From contig NZ_SMZO01000010.1 of assembly GCF_004358675.1 (NCBI RefSeq), positions 1 to 64,000 on the forward strand: 64,000 bases of DNA, given 5' to 3'. The stretch's first letter is position 1; each line of letters opens with the position of its first letter. Positions 42,745 to 50,971 of this stretch are shown here, one piece after another. A program made the translations under genes and the position numbers. The notes below the pieces were generated by a model that worked only from the letters and a program-made list of their open reading frames with translations, made no database searches and was not told the origin of the DNA. This stretch comes from Meridianimarinicoccus aquatilis. Its GTDB lineage: Bacteria > Pseudomonadota > Alphaproteobacteria > Rhodobacterales > Rhodobacteraceae.

Positions 42745-43503
42745 ATGGGATTGCTCGAAGTCAAAAATGTAAACAAGCGTTTCGGGGGCCTTCAGGCCCT
42801 CGGCGATGTCAACCTCAGCGTGGCTGAAAATACGGTTCACGCCATCATCGGGCCGAACGGCGCCGGGAAATCCACCCTGCTCAACGTGCTCGTTGGCAAA
42901 CTGATCCCCGACACGGGCTCCGTCATCTTTGATGGCCAGTCGGTGCTGGGGCGCAAGCCGCACGAAATCAACCAGATGGGGATCAGCCGGGTATTTCAAA
43001 CCCCTGAAATCTTCGGCGACCTGACGGTTCTGGAAAACGTGCTAATACCGTGCTTCGCCCGGCGCGACGGGTCGTTCAAACTGCATGCCTTCGAGACCGT
43101 GATGCATGAACGCGAAATCGTGGACATGGCCGAGCAGATGCTTACCGACGTGCACATGATTGAAAAAAGAAACCTTCAGGCCAGCACACTGTCGCGCGGT
43201 GACAAACGGCGGCTGGAAATGGCCATGTGCCTTGTGCAACAGCCAAAACTTCTACTTCTGGACGAACCAACCGCCGGCATGGCACGCGCGGACACCAATA
43301 ACACCATCGACCTGCTCAAGGAAATCAAGGCCACGCGCCCGATCACGATGGCCATCATCGAGCATGACATGCACGTGGTGTTCAGTCTTGCCGAACGCAT
43401 CACCGTGCTTGCGCAGGGCACACCGCTGGTCGAAGACGCGCCAGAAAACATCAAAGGTCATCCCAAAGTGCAAGAAGCCTATCTGGGCCAAAGCCACGAA
43501 TGA
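42745..43503 (+). CDS. ABC transporter ATPase (LivG-like)
   Basis: A 252-residue ATPase with Walker A GPNGAGKS, Q-loop FQTPEIFGDL, Walker B LLLLDEPTAGMARAD and the H-loop in AIIEHDMHVVFSLAER, as in LivG. The ABC signature reads LSRGDKRRLE instead of the usual LSGGQ/E, a conservative but notable change. The ATG at 42745 follows AGGGGACAAAG. An earlier ATG at 42727 overlaps the livM-like stop. It works with the LivF-like ATPase as an asymmetric ATPase pair. Confidence 0.92.
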   Translation: MGLLEVKNVNKRFGGLQALGDVNLSVAENTVHAIIGPNGAGKSTLLNVLVGKLIPDTGSVIFDGQSVLGRKPHEINQMGISRVFQTPEIFGDLTVLENVLIPCFARRDGSFKLHAFETVMHEREIVDMAEQMLTDVHMIEKRNLQASTLSRGDKRRLEMAMCLVQQPKLLLLDEPTAGMARADTNNTIDLLKEIKATRPITMAIIEHDMHVVFSLAERITVLAQGTPLVEDAPENIKGHPKVQEAYLGQSHE

Positions 43504-43642
43504 TCCACACTGCCACACTCACCCTGCCCCACCTTACGCTCGCCGCAGCCACGCGCGGCGGGCCCCGGCCCCGCTCGTGCGGGGTTGGGGGGCAAGACAT
43601 GTCGGGCGCGCATCGCGCACGGCCGCTTGACAGGAGGTTCCA

Positions 43643-44398
43643 ATGACCGAACGCCCCGATTTTTCAAAACATGCCAACCACGCCGCCACAGCCCCGGCCT
43701 TCTTTTCAGTCTGGGATCTGCACGCCTATTATGGCGAAAGCTACATCGTGCAAGGCGTCAACTTCACCGTTCACGAAGGCGAAATCCTTGCGCTCCTGGG
43801 TCGCAATGGCGCTGGCAAAACCTCGACCCTGCGCGCCGTGGCGCGACTTGTGGACCCGCAAGTAACCCACGGCGAAATTTGGCTCGACCACCAGCCCTTA
43901 CACAAGATGGCCTCTCACCAAGCGGCCATCGCCGGATGCGCCCTCGTTCCCGAAGACCGGCGCATTATTCCCGGCCTCACCGTTGAGGAAAACCTCAAAC
44001 TGGCACAGATTGTCGAGCCCATCGGCTGGTCGCTGGATCGGCTCTATGATCTCTTTCCGCGCCTTGGCGAACGCCGCAACCAGGAAGGCACGACCCTGTC
44101 GGGCGGCGAGCAGCAGATGCTCGCCATCGCGCGCGCCTTGGCCCGCGACATCAAGGTGCTTTTGCTGGATGAACCATACGAAGGCCTCGCCCCGGTTATC
44201 GTACGCGAGATCGAGAAGACGTTGATGCTAATCAAGGAACAGGGGATCACCACTGTTATCGTGGAACAGAACGCCGTTGCCGCGCTCAAGATCTCGGACC
44301 GGGCCGTCATTCTCGAAGGCGGTCAGGTTGTTTTCGACGGGTCCGCACAAGAAGTGCTCGACAATGAAGCGCTCCGCGCCGAATACTTGGCCATCTAA
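43643..44398 (+). CDS. ABC transporter ATPase (LivF-like)
   Basis: A 251-residue ATPase with Walker A GRNGAGKTSTLRA, a canonical LSGGEQQMLAIARAL signature and Walker B VLLLDEPYEGLAPVI. TTVIVEQNAVAALKISDRAV includes the H-loop region, where Gln replaces His as usual in LivF. A ~20-residue N-terminal extension precedes the fold. AGGAGG at 43631-43636 fixes the ATG at 43643. The 139-bp gap from the LivG-like gene contains a GC-rich hairpin (CCCCGC-TCGT-GCGGGG near 43569-43584). Confidence 0.93.
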   Translation: MTERPDFSKHANHAATAPAFFSVWDLHAYYGESYIVQGVNFTVHEGEILALLGRNGAGKTSTLRAVARLVDPQVTHGEIWLDHQPLHKMASHQAAIAGCALVPEDRRIIPGLTVEENLKLAQIVEPIGWSLDRLYDLFPRLGERRNQEGTTLSGGEQQMLAIARALARDIKVLLLDEPYEGLAPVIVREIEKTLMLIKEQGITTVIVEQNAVAALKISDRAVILEGGQVVFDGSAQEVLDNEALRAEYLAI

Positions 44399-44411
44399 CA
44401 AAGGGGACATC

Positions 44412-44687
44412 ATGACCACCAAACACTTCGCCGCCGCGGCATTGGCCGCAACACTCACGTTGACGGCCTGCGCAGACCAAAACACCACCAACCAGGTCGG
44501 CACCGGCGTCGCAGGCGGCGCAATCGCAGCCATCGCGGCCACGGCTCTTGGCGCGAACAGTGGTTGGACAGCCGTCGCAGCCGGCGCTGGCGCGATTGCA
44601 GGGTCGCTCTATGCCCGCAACCAACAGACTGGCGAATGCGCCTATCACACCGGTGACGGGTCCACTGTTACGGTTGGCGGCTGCTAA
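44412..44687 (+). CDS. Small lipoprotein with glycine-zipper-like region
   Basis: A 91-residue predicted lipoprotein. The signal peptide ends in the lipobox LTACAD, with Cys20 as the lipidated residue. The mature part has an Ala/Gly-rich hydrophobic stretch (GTGVAGGAIAAIAATALGA, then AVAAGAGAIAGSLY) resembling glycine-zipper segments. A short Cys-containing tail follows (GECAYHTGDG, VTVGGC), which could form one disulfide. It starts 13 bp after the LivF-like stop with its own AAGGGGA site and is followed by a terminator, so it ends the transporter operon. Function unknown. Confidence 0.75.
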   Translation: MTTKHFAAAALAATLTLTACADQNTTNQVGTGVAGGAIAAIAATALGANSGWTAVAAGAGAIAGSLYARNQQTGECAYHTGDGSTVTVGGC

Positions 44688-44711
44688 ATCCGCCACCACG
44701 GCGCCCAATGC

Positions 44712-44743
44712 AAAGCGGCCCCGAACTCCGGGGCCGCTTTTTT
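44712..44743. terminator. Bidirectional terminator between the lipoprotein and the NMT1-type binding-protein gene
   Basis: AAAGCGGCCCCG pairs fully with CGGGGCCGCTTT around a 5-base loop, followed by TTT. It sits between two convergent genes. Confidence 0.92.
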
Positions 44744-44763
44744 CATGTTCTGGGGAATAGGGC

Positions 44764-45750
44764 TTAGTTCAGCGCCGCATCCGTGATGTCATGGGTCCAC
44801 GCGCCCGCACCCGGATCTTTGCTGATCACTGGATCAGACCCACCGGACAACAGTGAGCTGACAGTCGTTTCATACGCGGCAGGGTCCAATGCACCGCTGT
44901 CACTCAACAGCTTGCCGACCTCTTCCATCATCCGCACCTGATGATCCATCGTCTGCGCACCGGTCGCGTCATTCTCAAGAATGATCTCGGCCGCCTCTTC
45001 CGGATTGGCCGCTGCGTACTCCCAGCCCTTCATCGATGCTGCAACGAACCGCGTGAGCGCATCCGTCATACCCGGCTCTTCGAGCGTGCTTTCCAGAACG
45101 TACAGCCCGTCTTCCAAGGTCGCGACGCCCAGATCGGAATAGTTGAACAGCACCAGTTGCTCGGGAGTGATGCCCGCATCAATGACCTGCCAGTATTCAT
45201 TATAGGTCATCGTCGAAATGCAATCGGCCTGCTTTTGCAACAGGGGGTCCACGTTAAATCCCTGCTTCAGAACCGTCACGCCGTCGTCGCCGCCTTCGGT
45301 CGGAATATCCAGCTGGCTCATCCAACTCAGGAACGGATACTCATTGCCAAAGAACCAAACGCCAAGCGTGCGGCCCGGAAAGTCTTCTGGGCCAGTCACA
45401 CCACTTTCGGCCAGACAGGTCAGCATCATCCCAGACCGCTCAAACGGCTGCGCGATATTGACCAGCGGCAAACCGCGTTCCCGCGCAGCCAGTGCAGCAG
45501 GCATCCATTCGACAACCACATCGGCACCTCCCCCGGCGATCACCTGGGTCGGTGCGATATCGGGGCCGCCTGGCTTGATCGTGACATCCAGATCGGCCTC
45601 TTCGTAAAAGCCCTTGTCCTGCGCCACATAATAGCCTGCGAACTGCGCCTGCGTGACCCACTTCAACTGAAGCGTCAACTCGTCAGCGGCCTGTGCACTG
45701 CCAAAGGCCAGCGCGCCCAGAATCGCGGTTCCTGCCAGAATTGTTTTCAT
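44764..45750 (-). CDS. NMT1/ThiY-type ABC substrate-binding protein (pyrimidine-related import)
   Basis: A 328-residue periplasmic binding protein of the NMT1/THI5-like family. A Sec signal peptide (MKTILAGTAILGALAFGSAQA) is followed by LQLKWVTQAQFAGYYVAQDKGFYEEADLDVTI, the hallmark of this family, whose members bind pyrimidine precursors of thiamine and related small molecules. It is the last gene of an ABC operon following hydA. Linkage to pyrimidine catabolism genes suggests a pyrimidine or dihydropyrimidine/hydantoin ligand rather than thiamine; this is inference. The ATG at 45750 gives the signal peptide directly, after AGGAGA. Confidence 0.88.
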   Translation of the reverse strand: MKTILAGTAILGALAFGSAQAADELTLQLKWVTQAQFAGYYVAQDKGFYEEADLDVTIKPGGPDIAPTQVIAGGGADVVVEWMPAALAARERGLPLVNIAQPFERSGMMLTCLAESGVTGPEDFPGRTLGVWFFGNEYPFLSWMSQLDIPTEGGDDGVTVLKQGFNVDPLLQKQADCISTMTYNEYWQVIDAGITPEQLVLFNYSDLGVATLEDGLYVLESTLEEPGMTDALTRFVAASMKGWEYAAANPEEAAEIILENDATGAQTMDHQVRMMEEVGKLLSDSGALDPAAYETTVSSLLSGGSDPVISKDPGAGAWTHDITDAALN

Positions 45751-45791
45751 GTGTCGTCTCCTGTTGGTGTTTTTATCGTCTTTTTCATATC

Positions 45792-46643
45792 TTAGTTGGC
45801 GGCGCGCTGGGACGGATGCCAAAACGTGACCGCCCGTTCGATCAACGCGATACTGCCATAAAACAGCGATCCCGCCACCGCAGCGACGGTTATTTCTGCC
45901 CACACCATATCAAGCGCAAGCTGCCCCACCGATGTCGAGATGCGAAAGCCCATGCCGACAGTGGGTGAGCCAAAGAATTCTGCCACAATTGCCCCAATCA
46001 ACGACAGAGTTGTCGCAATTTTCAGCCCGTTGAAAACAAAGGGCATCGCCGCAGGCAGCCGCAATTTGCGAAGGCTCTGGCCCGGCGTGGCCGCATAGGT
46101 CCGCATCAGATCGCGGCTCATACTATCGGCGGACCGAAGTCCCTCAACCGTGTTGATCAACATCGGGAAAAACACCATCACCACCACGACCGCAGCCTTG
46201 CTGTGCCAGTCGAACCCGAACCACATCACAAGGATCGGCGCAGTGCCAATGATCGGCAAGGCCGCGATGAAACTGCCAACCGGCAGCAACCCTCGGCGCA
46301 GAAAATCAAACCTGTCCACGGCAAGCGCTGTCAAAAAGGCCGCGCTGCAACCGATAACATATCCGCTTAGTGCGCCTTTGACGAAGGTCTGCATGAAATC
46401 CGCCCACAAGATAGGACCAGACACTGCAATGCGCGCGGCGATGGCAGATGGCGGCGGCAGGATGACGCCCGGCACATTCAGCCCGCGCACCAACCCTTCC
46501 CACAGAACCAACAGCGTCACACCAAAGATCACCGGCACGGCCAGACGCGCAGCAGGCGTATTGGCTTGGCGACTGGCGGCGATACGCAGATTGATCCACC
46601 AAGCGAGGCCCCAAAACCCAAATGCGCCCGCGACCCAACTCAT
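45792..46643 (-). CDS. ABC transporter permease (ThiX/SsuC-like), second of pair
   Basis: A 283-residue inner-membrane permease with about six helices and the binding-protein-dependent permease domain. LPIIGTAPILVMWFGFDWHSKAAVVV is typical of the SsuC/TauC/ThiX group. The coupling region is RTYAATPGQSLRKLRLPAAMPFVFNGLKI. The start overlaps the stop of the previous permease by 4 bases. Two distinct permeases in one operon suggest a heterodimeric channel. A 41-bp gap precedes the binding-protein gene. Confidence 0.9.
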   Translation of the reverse strand: MSWVAGAFGFWGLAWWINLRIAASRQANTPAARLAVPVIFGVTLLVLWEGLVRGLNVPGVILPPPSAIAARIAVSGPILWADFMQTFVKGALSGYVIGCSAAFLTALAVDRFDFLRRGLLPVGSFIAALPIIGTAPILVMWFGFDWHSKAAVVVVMVFFPMLINTVEGLRSADSMSRDLMRTYAATPGQSLRKLRLPAAMPFVFNGLKIATTLSLIGAIVAEFFGSPTVGMGFRISTSVGQLALDMVWAEITVAAVAGSLFYGSIALIERAVTFWHPSQRAAN

Positions 46644-47506
46644 CGCGAAAGCCCCATGCGTTTCAGCGTCACGCGCTGGAGCACACCGACCAGCCCGACC
46701 ATTAGCCCAGCCAGCACAGCCGCCCCGATCAACGCAGACCAGATCTGCACCGTCTGCCCGTAATAACTGCCGGCCAACAATCGCGCGCCCAGACCCGCAA
46801 CTGCGCCGGTGGGCAGTTCGCCGACAATCGCCCCGACAAGACTCGCCGCGATCCCGATCTTGAGGGACGTAAACAGATACGGCAGCGACGATGGCAGCCT
46901 GAGCCGCCAGAACACTTGTGCCCGGCTGGCATTATAGGTCTTCAGCAGATCAAACTGCGCGGTCTCTGGGCTGCGCAGACCGGCCACCATGCCGACAACA
47001 ACGGGAAAGAAGCTGAGATAAGCGCTGATAATTGCTTTGGGCAGCAAGCCCGAAATCCCGATTGAATTCAGCACCACAATGATCATCGGCGCAATCGCAA
47101 GAATGGGGATCGTCTGACTGGCGATCGCCCAAGGCATCACGCTCATATCCATTGCGCGGCTGTGCACGATCCCCACCGCCAGCAAAATGCCAAGCCCCGT
47201 GCCGATGCCAAACCCCAACAGCGTGGCCGACAGAGTGATCCAGCCGTGATACACAAGGCTTCGTTTCGACGTGACTTTCTTCATCACAACCGTGTTCCAC
47301 AATTCAACCGCCACTTGATGAGGCGCCGGAAGACGCGGGCGCGCCTGCTGCATCGTGTCGGTCACAATTTCGGAAAAGGTGACCGTCGTCCCCGCCCGAG
47401 CGGCTTGTTGCTGCGTCCATGCCGCGTTCATCCAGACCGCCGCGAAATACCAAATCACCAGAATTGCCGCGACGACGGCAAGCACTGGGCCAACGGCCTG
47501 CCTCAT
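46640..47506 (-). CDS. ABC transporter permease (ThiX/SsuC-like), first of pair
   Basis: A 288-residue inner-membrane permease related to its downstream neighbour. Pore-region segments are IPILAIAPMIIVVLNSIGISG and the coupling loop KTYNASRAQVFWRLRLPSSLPYLF. A ~90-residue N-terminal part, with one TM helix (residues 5-25) and a soluble region, precedes the canonical domain, longer than usual. The ATG at 47506 overlaps the stop of the 72-residue gene by 4 bases (ATGA), so the longer in-frame start is not needed. Confidence 0.88.
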   Translation of the reverse strand: MRQAVGPVLAVVAAILVIWYFAAVWMNAAWTQQQAARAGTTVTFSEIVTDTMQQARPRLPAPHQVAVELWNTVVMKKVTSKRSLVYHGWITLSATLLGFGIGTGLGILLAVGIVHSRAMDMSVMPWAIASQTIPILAIAPMIIVVLNSIGISGLLPKAIISAYLSFFPVVVGMVAGLRSPETAQFDLLKTYNASRAQVFWRLRLPSSLPYLFTSLKIGIAASLVGAIVGELPTGAVAGLGARLLAGSYYGQTVQIWSALIGAAVLAGLMVGLVGVLQRVTLKRMGLSR

Positions 47507-47721
47507 TGTGTCTGCTCCAACCGAGCCTGAGCACGACGCAACCGTTTGAAGTACCCCGCGAACAACAGCGCCCAAAGCGGAACGATAATATCGATGATAC
47601 GCACCCCGCCGGTCGCGAACAAATGGATCAGGGCCGAAAAACAGAAAAAGGCCCCCGCCGCGCCCAATAACCAAACGCTCCGCTTCAGGCGCGTCACTTC
47701 TTTTTGGGCTGAGTCAGTCAT
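47503..47721 (-). CDS. Small two-TM protein in the ABC importer operon
   Basis: A 72-residue protein with a basic N-terminus, two predicted TM helices (about 16-36 and 43-58) and a basic amphipathic tail (FKRLRRAQARLEQ). I do not recognise it. It overlaps the following permease gene by 4 bases and lies 65 bp after the ATPase gene, so it is part of the importer operon. It might be an accessory subunit or regulator; nothing in sequence proves that. GGGGCCACCATG-like context gives only a modest ribosome site. Confidence 0.65.
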   Translation of the reverse strand: MTDSAQKEVTRLKRSVWLLGAAGAFFCFSALIHLFATGGVRIIDIIVPLWALLFAGYFKRLRRAQARLEQTQ

Positions 47722-47786
47722 GGTGGCCCCTTCGGACAGGTGTCAAACGCGAGCCATACAAACGTCTGACAGGCTGTGTATCCGTC

Positions 47787-48632
47787 TCAATCGTCATAGG
47801 CATGCCCCGCCCGCAGCCCTTCGCGCACCCGGTGAGCGACCTCGAGAAACTCTGGCGTATCGCGAATATCCAGCGGCCTCTCGCGCGGCAAAGGGCTGTC
47901 GATCACATCCGTGATCCGCCCCGGACGTGGGCTCATCACCACGATTTTGGTGCTCAGATACACCGCTTCGGGGATCGAGTGCGTCACAAAGCCAATCGTC
48001 TTTTCCGTTCTTGCCCAGAGGCTTAGAAGCTGCTCATTCAGGTGGTCCCGTACGATTTCATCCAGCGCGCCAAACGGCTCGTCCATCAACAAAAGGTCGG
48101 CGTCAAAGGCCAGCGCCCGCGCGATGGACGCCCGTTGCTGCATCCCGCCCGAAAGCTGCCACGGATACTTGCGCTCAAACCCTTCCAGATCGACCAACCG
48201 CAGCACATCCTGCGCGCGCCTGTCTTGCTCGGCCTTGTCAAACCCCATGATTTCCAAAGGTAATTTGACATTCGCCGCAATTGTCCGCCACGGGTAAAGC
48301 CCTGCCGCCTGAAACACATAGCCATAGGCCCGCGACCGCCGCGCCTCGTCTGGCGACATGCCATTGACCGTCAACGTCCCGCCTGTCGGTTGCTCAAGCG
48401 CCGCGATGGCCCGAAGAAACGTGGTCTTGCCGCAACCCGAAGGACCGATAAAACTTACGAAATCCCCTTTTGATATCTGAAGGTTGATGTCTTGCAGAGC
48501 ATGTACCGGTCCGTCATTCGTTTCGAACACCAACTCCACGTCGCGCGCGTCGATGACGACATCGCGCGGTGCGGTGTCTGTTGGTTCAGGCCCATCATCT
48601 GCAAAGCCTTCGATCTCTTCGGCACTCAGCAT
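47787..48632 (-). CDS. ABC transporter ATPase (SsuB/TauB/ThiZ-like)
   Basis: A 281-residue ATPase. A ~30-residue acidic N-terminal extension precedes the ABC domain: Walker A GPSGCGKTTFLRA, Q-loop FQAAGLYPWRT, signature LSGGMQQRASIARAL, Walker B LLLMDEPFGALDE, and H-loop FVTHSIPEAVYLS. These are typical of nitrate/sulfonate/taurine/pyrimidine-type importers. It lies 55 bp downstream of hydA on the same strand and powers the two permeases encoded next. ATG at 48632. Confidence 0.93.
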   Translation of the reverse strand: MLSAEEIEGFADDGPEPTDTAPRDVVIDARDVELVFETNDGPVHALQDINLQISKGDFVSFIGPSGCGKTTFLRAIAALEQPTGGTLTVNGMSPDEARRSRAYGYVFQAAGLYPWRTIAANVKLPLEIMGFDKAEQDRRAQDVLRLVDLEGFERKYPWQLSGGMQQRASIARALAFDADLLLMDEPFGALDEIVRDHLNEQLLSLWARTEKTIGFVTHSIPEAVYLSTKIVVMSPRPGRITDVIDSPLPRERPLDIRDTPEFLEVAHRVREGLRAGHAYDD

Positions 48633-48687
48633 CCGAAGCCTTCGCTTTCACTCACAAGAGGCTGATTCATATTGGTTTTTTGGCGCA

Positions 48688-50148
48688 TCAAATCCCCGAC
48701 GGAATATTCATCGGGTCCCGCTCGACCTTGCGCGGCGTGTTCAGCGCCTTCCAGCGGCTCAACGCGGTCCCCGCCGATGAGAAGGCGGGACGTGGCACAA
48801 ATCGACCCCGGCCGGGTTGCGGCGCAGAATTCTTTCCCCACGACCAGATCACATCCCCCCGGCTGAGCGTGTGGCGCGCCTGTGCTGTGACTTCAAACCC
48901 CTCGAACACGTTGTAATCAATTATAGATTTCTGGCTATTCGCGCTGATCGTCTTGCTGATCTTGGGATCCCACACTACGATATCTGCATCCGCACCGGGC
49001 ACAAGCGCGCCCTTTTGCGGATAGATGTTCAGAATTTTGGCGATGTTGGTCGATGTGACGGCGACGAACTCTTCGGGCGTGATGCGGCCAGTTTCAACAC
49101 CAGTCGTCCACAATACCGCCAACCGATCTTCCAGCCCGCCAGTTCCGTTCGGGATTTGGGTAAAATCGTTCAAACCCATCTTCTTTTTCTCGGTCCCAAA
49201 GGCGCAGTGATCCGTCGCCACGACCTGCAAGGATCCCGCCGAGAGCCCCGCCCACAGACCATCCTGATGGGCTTTGCTGCGAAACGGCGGTGACATCACG
49301 CGCCGCGCGGCGTGTTCCCAAGACTTGTTGAAATACTCGCTCTCATCCAGCGTCAGAAACTGGATCAACGGCTCGCCGTAAACCCGGTGCCCTTTTTGCC
49401 GTGCGCGCCGGATCGCTTCGTGCGCCTGCTCACAGGACACATGCACGATATAGAGCGGCGTGCCCACGGCATCGGCGATCATGATCGCGCGATTGGCAGC
49501 TTCGCCTTCCAACTCAGGGGGGCGCGAGAACGCGTGCCCCTCAGGGCCGGTGATCCCTTCGGCCAAATATTTTTGCTGCAATTCCTGAATGATATCGCCG
49601 TTTTCCGCATGAACCATGGGCAGCGCCCCCAGTTCCTTACAGCGCGAGAACGACGCGTACATTTCATCATCCTCCACCATCAACGCGCCCTTATAGGCCA
49701 TGAAGTGCTTGAACGAGTTGACGCCCATATCAACGGCGTCCTTCATTTCGTTGAAGATACTCTCGTTCCACCCGGTGATCGCCATGTGATAGCCGATATC
49801 AGAGCAGATCTGCGGCGCGGACTTTCGGTGCCAATCGTTGATCGCATTCTTGATCGACCCGTCTGGCCCCGGCAAACAGAAATCGACCAACATCGTTGTG
49901 CCACCTGTCGCCGCGGCCCATGTACCGGACTCAAACGTTTCATCGGCGGTGGTTCCCATAAAAGGCATTTCCAGGTGGGTGTGCGGATCAATCCCACCTG
50001 GGATGACATAGGCGCCCTCGGCATCGATCACCTCGTCACCTGTCAGGTTATCGCCAATTGCGGCGATCTTTCCGTCTTCGATCAGAATGTCGCCGGCAAA
50101 CTGCCGGTCCGCTGTGACGATTGTACCGCCCTTGATGACCTTGCTCAT
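48688..50148 (-). CDS. hydA: Dihydropyrimidinase
   Basis: A 486-residue amidohydrolase-fold enzyme that opens dihydrouracil or dihydrothymine to the N-carbamoyl-beta-amino acid. Metal ligands appear in GIDPHTHLEMPFMG, and the carbamylated lysine in NSFKHFMAYKGALM. Later ligands are YIVHVSCEQAHEA and QVVATDHCAFGTEKK. The C-terminal EGFEVTAQARHTLSRGDVIW is typical of dihydropyrimidinase/hydantoinase. Neighbouring preA/preT and the carbamoyl hydrolase favour pyrimidines over hydantoins. The ATG at 50148 follows AGGGGATACCA, which fixes the start. Confidence 0.95.
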   Translation of the reverse strand: MSKVIKGGTIVTADRQFAGDILIEDGKIAAIGDNLTGDEVIDAEGAYVIPGGIDPHTHLEMPFMGTTADETFESGTWAAATGGTTMLVDFCLPGPDGSIKNAINDWHRKSAPQICSDIGYHMAITGWNESIFNEMKDAVDMGVNSFKHFMAYKGALMVEDDEMYASFSRCKELGALPMVHAENGDIIQELQQKYLAEGITGPEGHAFSRPPELEGEAANRAIMIADAVGTPLYIVHVSCEQAHEAIRRARQKGHRVYGEPLIQFLTLDESEYFNKSWEHAARRVMSPPFRSKAHQDGLWAGLSAGSLQVVATDHCAFGTEKKKMGLNDFTQIPNGTGGLEDRLAVLWTTGVETGRITPEEFVAVTSTNIAKILNIYPQKGALVPGADADIVVWDPKISKTISANSQKSIIDYNVFEGFEVTAQARHTLSRGDVIWSWGKNSAPQPGRGRFVPRPAFSSAGTALSRWKALNTPRKVERDPMNIPSGI

Positions 50149-50167
50149 TGGTATCCCCTGTCCGATG

Positions 50168-50971
50168 TCAGCACGCGCGCCCACCAGCGGCAAGTTCGCG
50201 TTCCTTGAAGATGAATTTCACGCCCGTTTTCGCCCCATAGGCACAGGCCTCGTTTTCGTTCACCCGCTTATGTGGGTATTCCGTCGCCAGCACGTCTTTG
50301 CCCGCCGATATGTACGGCTCTGCATCGTCGCAGAAGTCATAATAAAAACAGGACTCAAAGATGATGAAATCAAACCTGTCATGCATGTACGGGATAAGCT
50401 CTGGCGCGTTTTTCTGTCCGATCTCAAGGCCGATCCGATGCGCATAAGCGACGAGCTCCGCCATGTAGTTCGCTTGATCCTGCATGGAGATATCAAGACC
50501 GGTATCGTTTTCGAAAAGATCCATATTGTCGGGTTCAATCGCATCGAACCCCAGCGCCTTGCATCGGTCAAACCGCGCCTGCATCAGCGGCACCAGAACA
50601 TCGCGCTGCCGGATATCGAGATACCGTTCGTTGGGCCAATCGTCATAGACAACACCCATCACGCTTTCTGGAAACTGGCCCGCATCGTCGCGGTAATTTT
50701 CCACCGTTCCAACAGACACATAGCATATTGTTTTCACACCGCGCGCCTTTAACGCCGATATCTGGGCACGGCTAACGCTGTCTGCGTCAAGGTCGATAAC
50801 CTTTACGTCGACCGACAAATCAAAGGGTTCGGTCAACTGCCAGTCCCAATATGATCCGTCGCGCAATATCTCGCTTGCCTGCAAGGCCCCGCCAGCGAGA
50901 ACACAGCACCCGGCGACAGCCACGGGCATGAAGAGATTTCCCAGTCGTTTTAGAGGCTCATCACCCAACAA
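50168..50971 (-). CDS. Secreted GH114-like protein (endo-alpha-1,4-polygalactosaminidase family)
   Basis: About 267 residues: a hydrophobic signal segment (MPVAVAGCCVLAGGALQAS) followed by a TIM-barrel of the GH114/TM1410 type. Family segments are FDLSVDVKVIDLDADS, KTICYVSVGTVENYRDD, FDAIEPDNMDLF (probable catalytic acid region), IGQKNAPELIPY and FESCFYYDFC. The start is difficult. I prefer a TTG at 50971, preceded by GGTGGTGGAGA 9 bases upstream. ATGs at 51007 and 50929 are alternatives; the shorter one lacks a basic N-region. It overlaps the hydrolase gene by 11 bases. A polysaccharide enzyme is unexpected in a pyrimidine operon. Confidence 0.78.
   Translation of the reverse strand: MLGDEPLKRLGNLFMPVAVAGCCVLAGGALQASEILRDGSYWDWQLTEPFDLSVDVKVIDLDADSVSRAQISALKARGVKTICYVSVGTVENYRDDAGQFPESVMGVVYDDWPNERYLDIRQRDVLVPLMQARFDRCKALGFDAIEPDNMDLFENDTGLDISMQDQANYMAELVAYAHRIGLEIGQKNAPELIPYMHDRFDFIIFESCFYYDFCDDAEPYISAGKDVLATEYPHKRVNENEACAYGAKTGVKFIFKERELAAGGRAC

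Noticed and set aside
43569-43584. CCCCGC-TCGT-GCGGGG hairpin between the two Liv-type ATPase genes as a terminator
   Set aside because: No T run follows, and the downstream gene is clearly part of the same transporter, so it is at most a processing or stability element.
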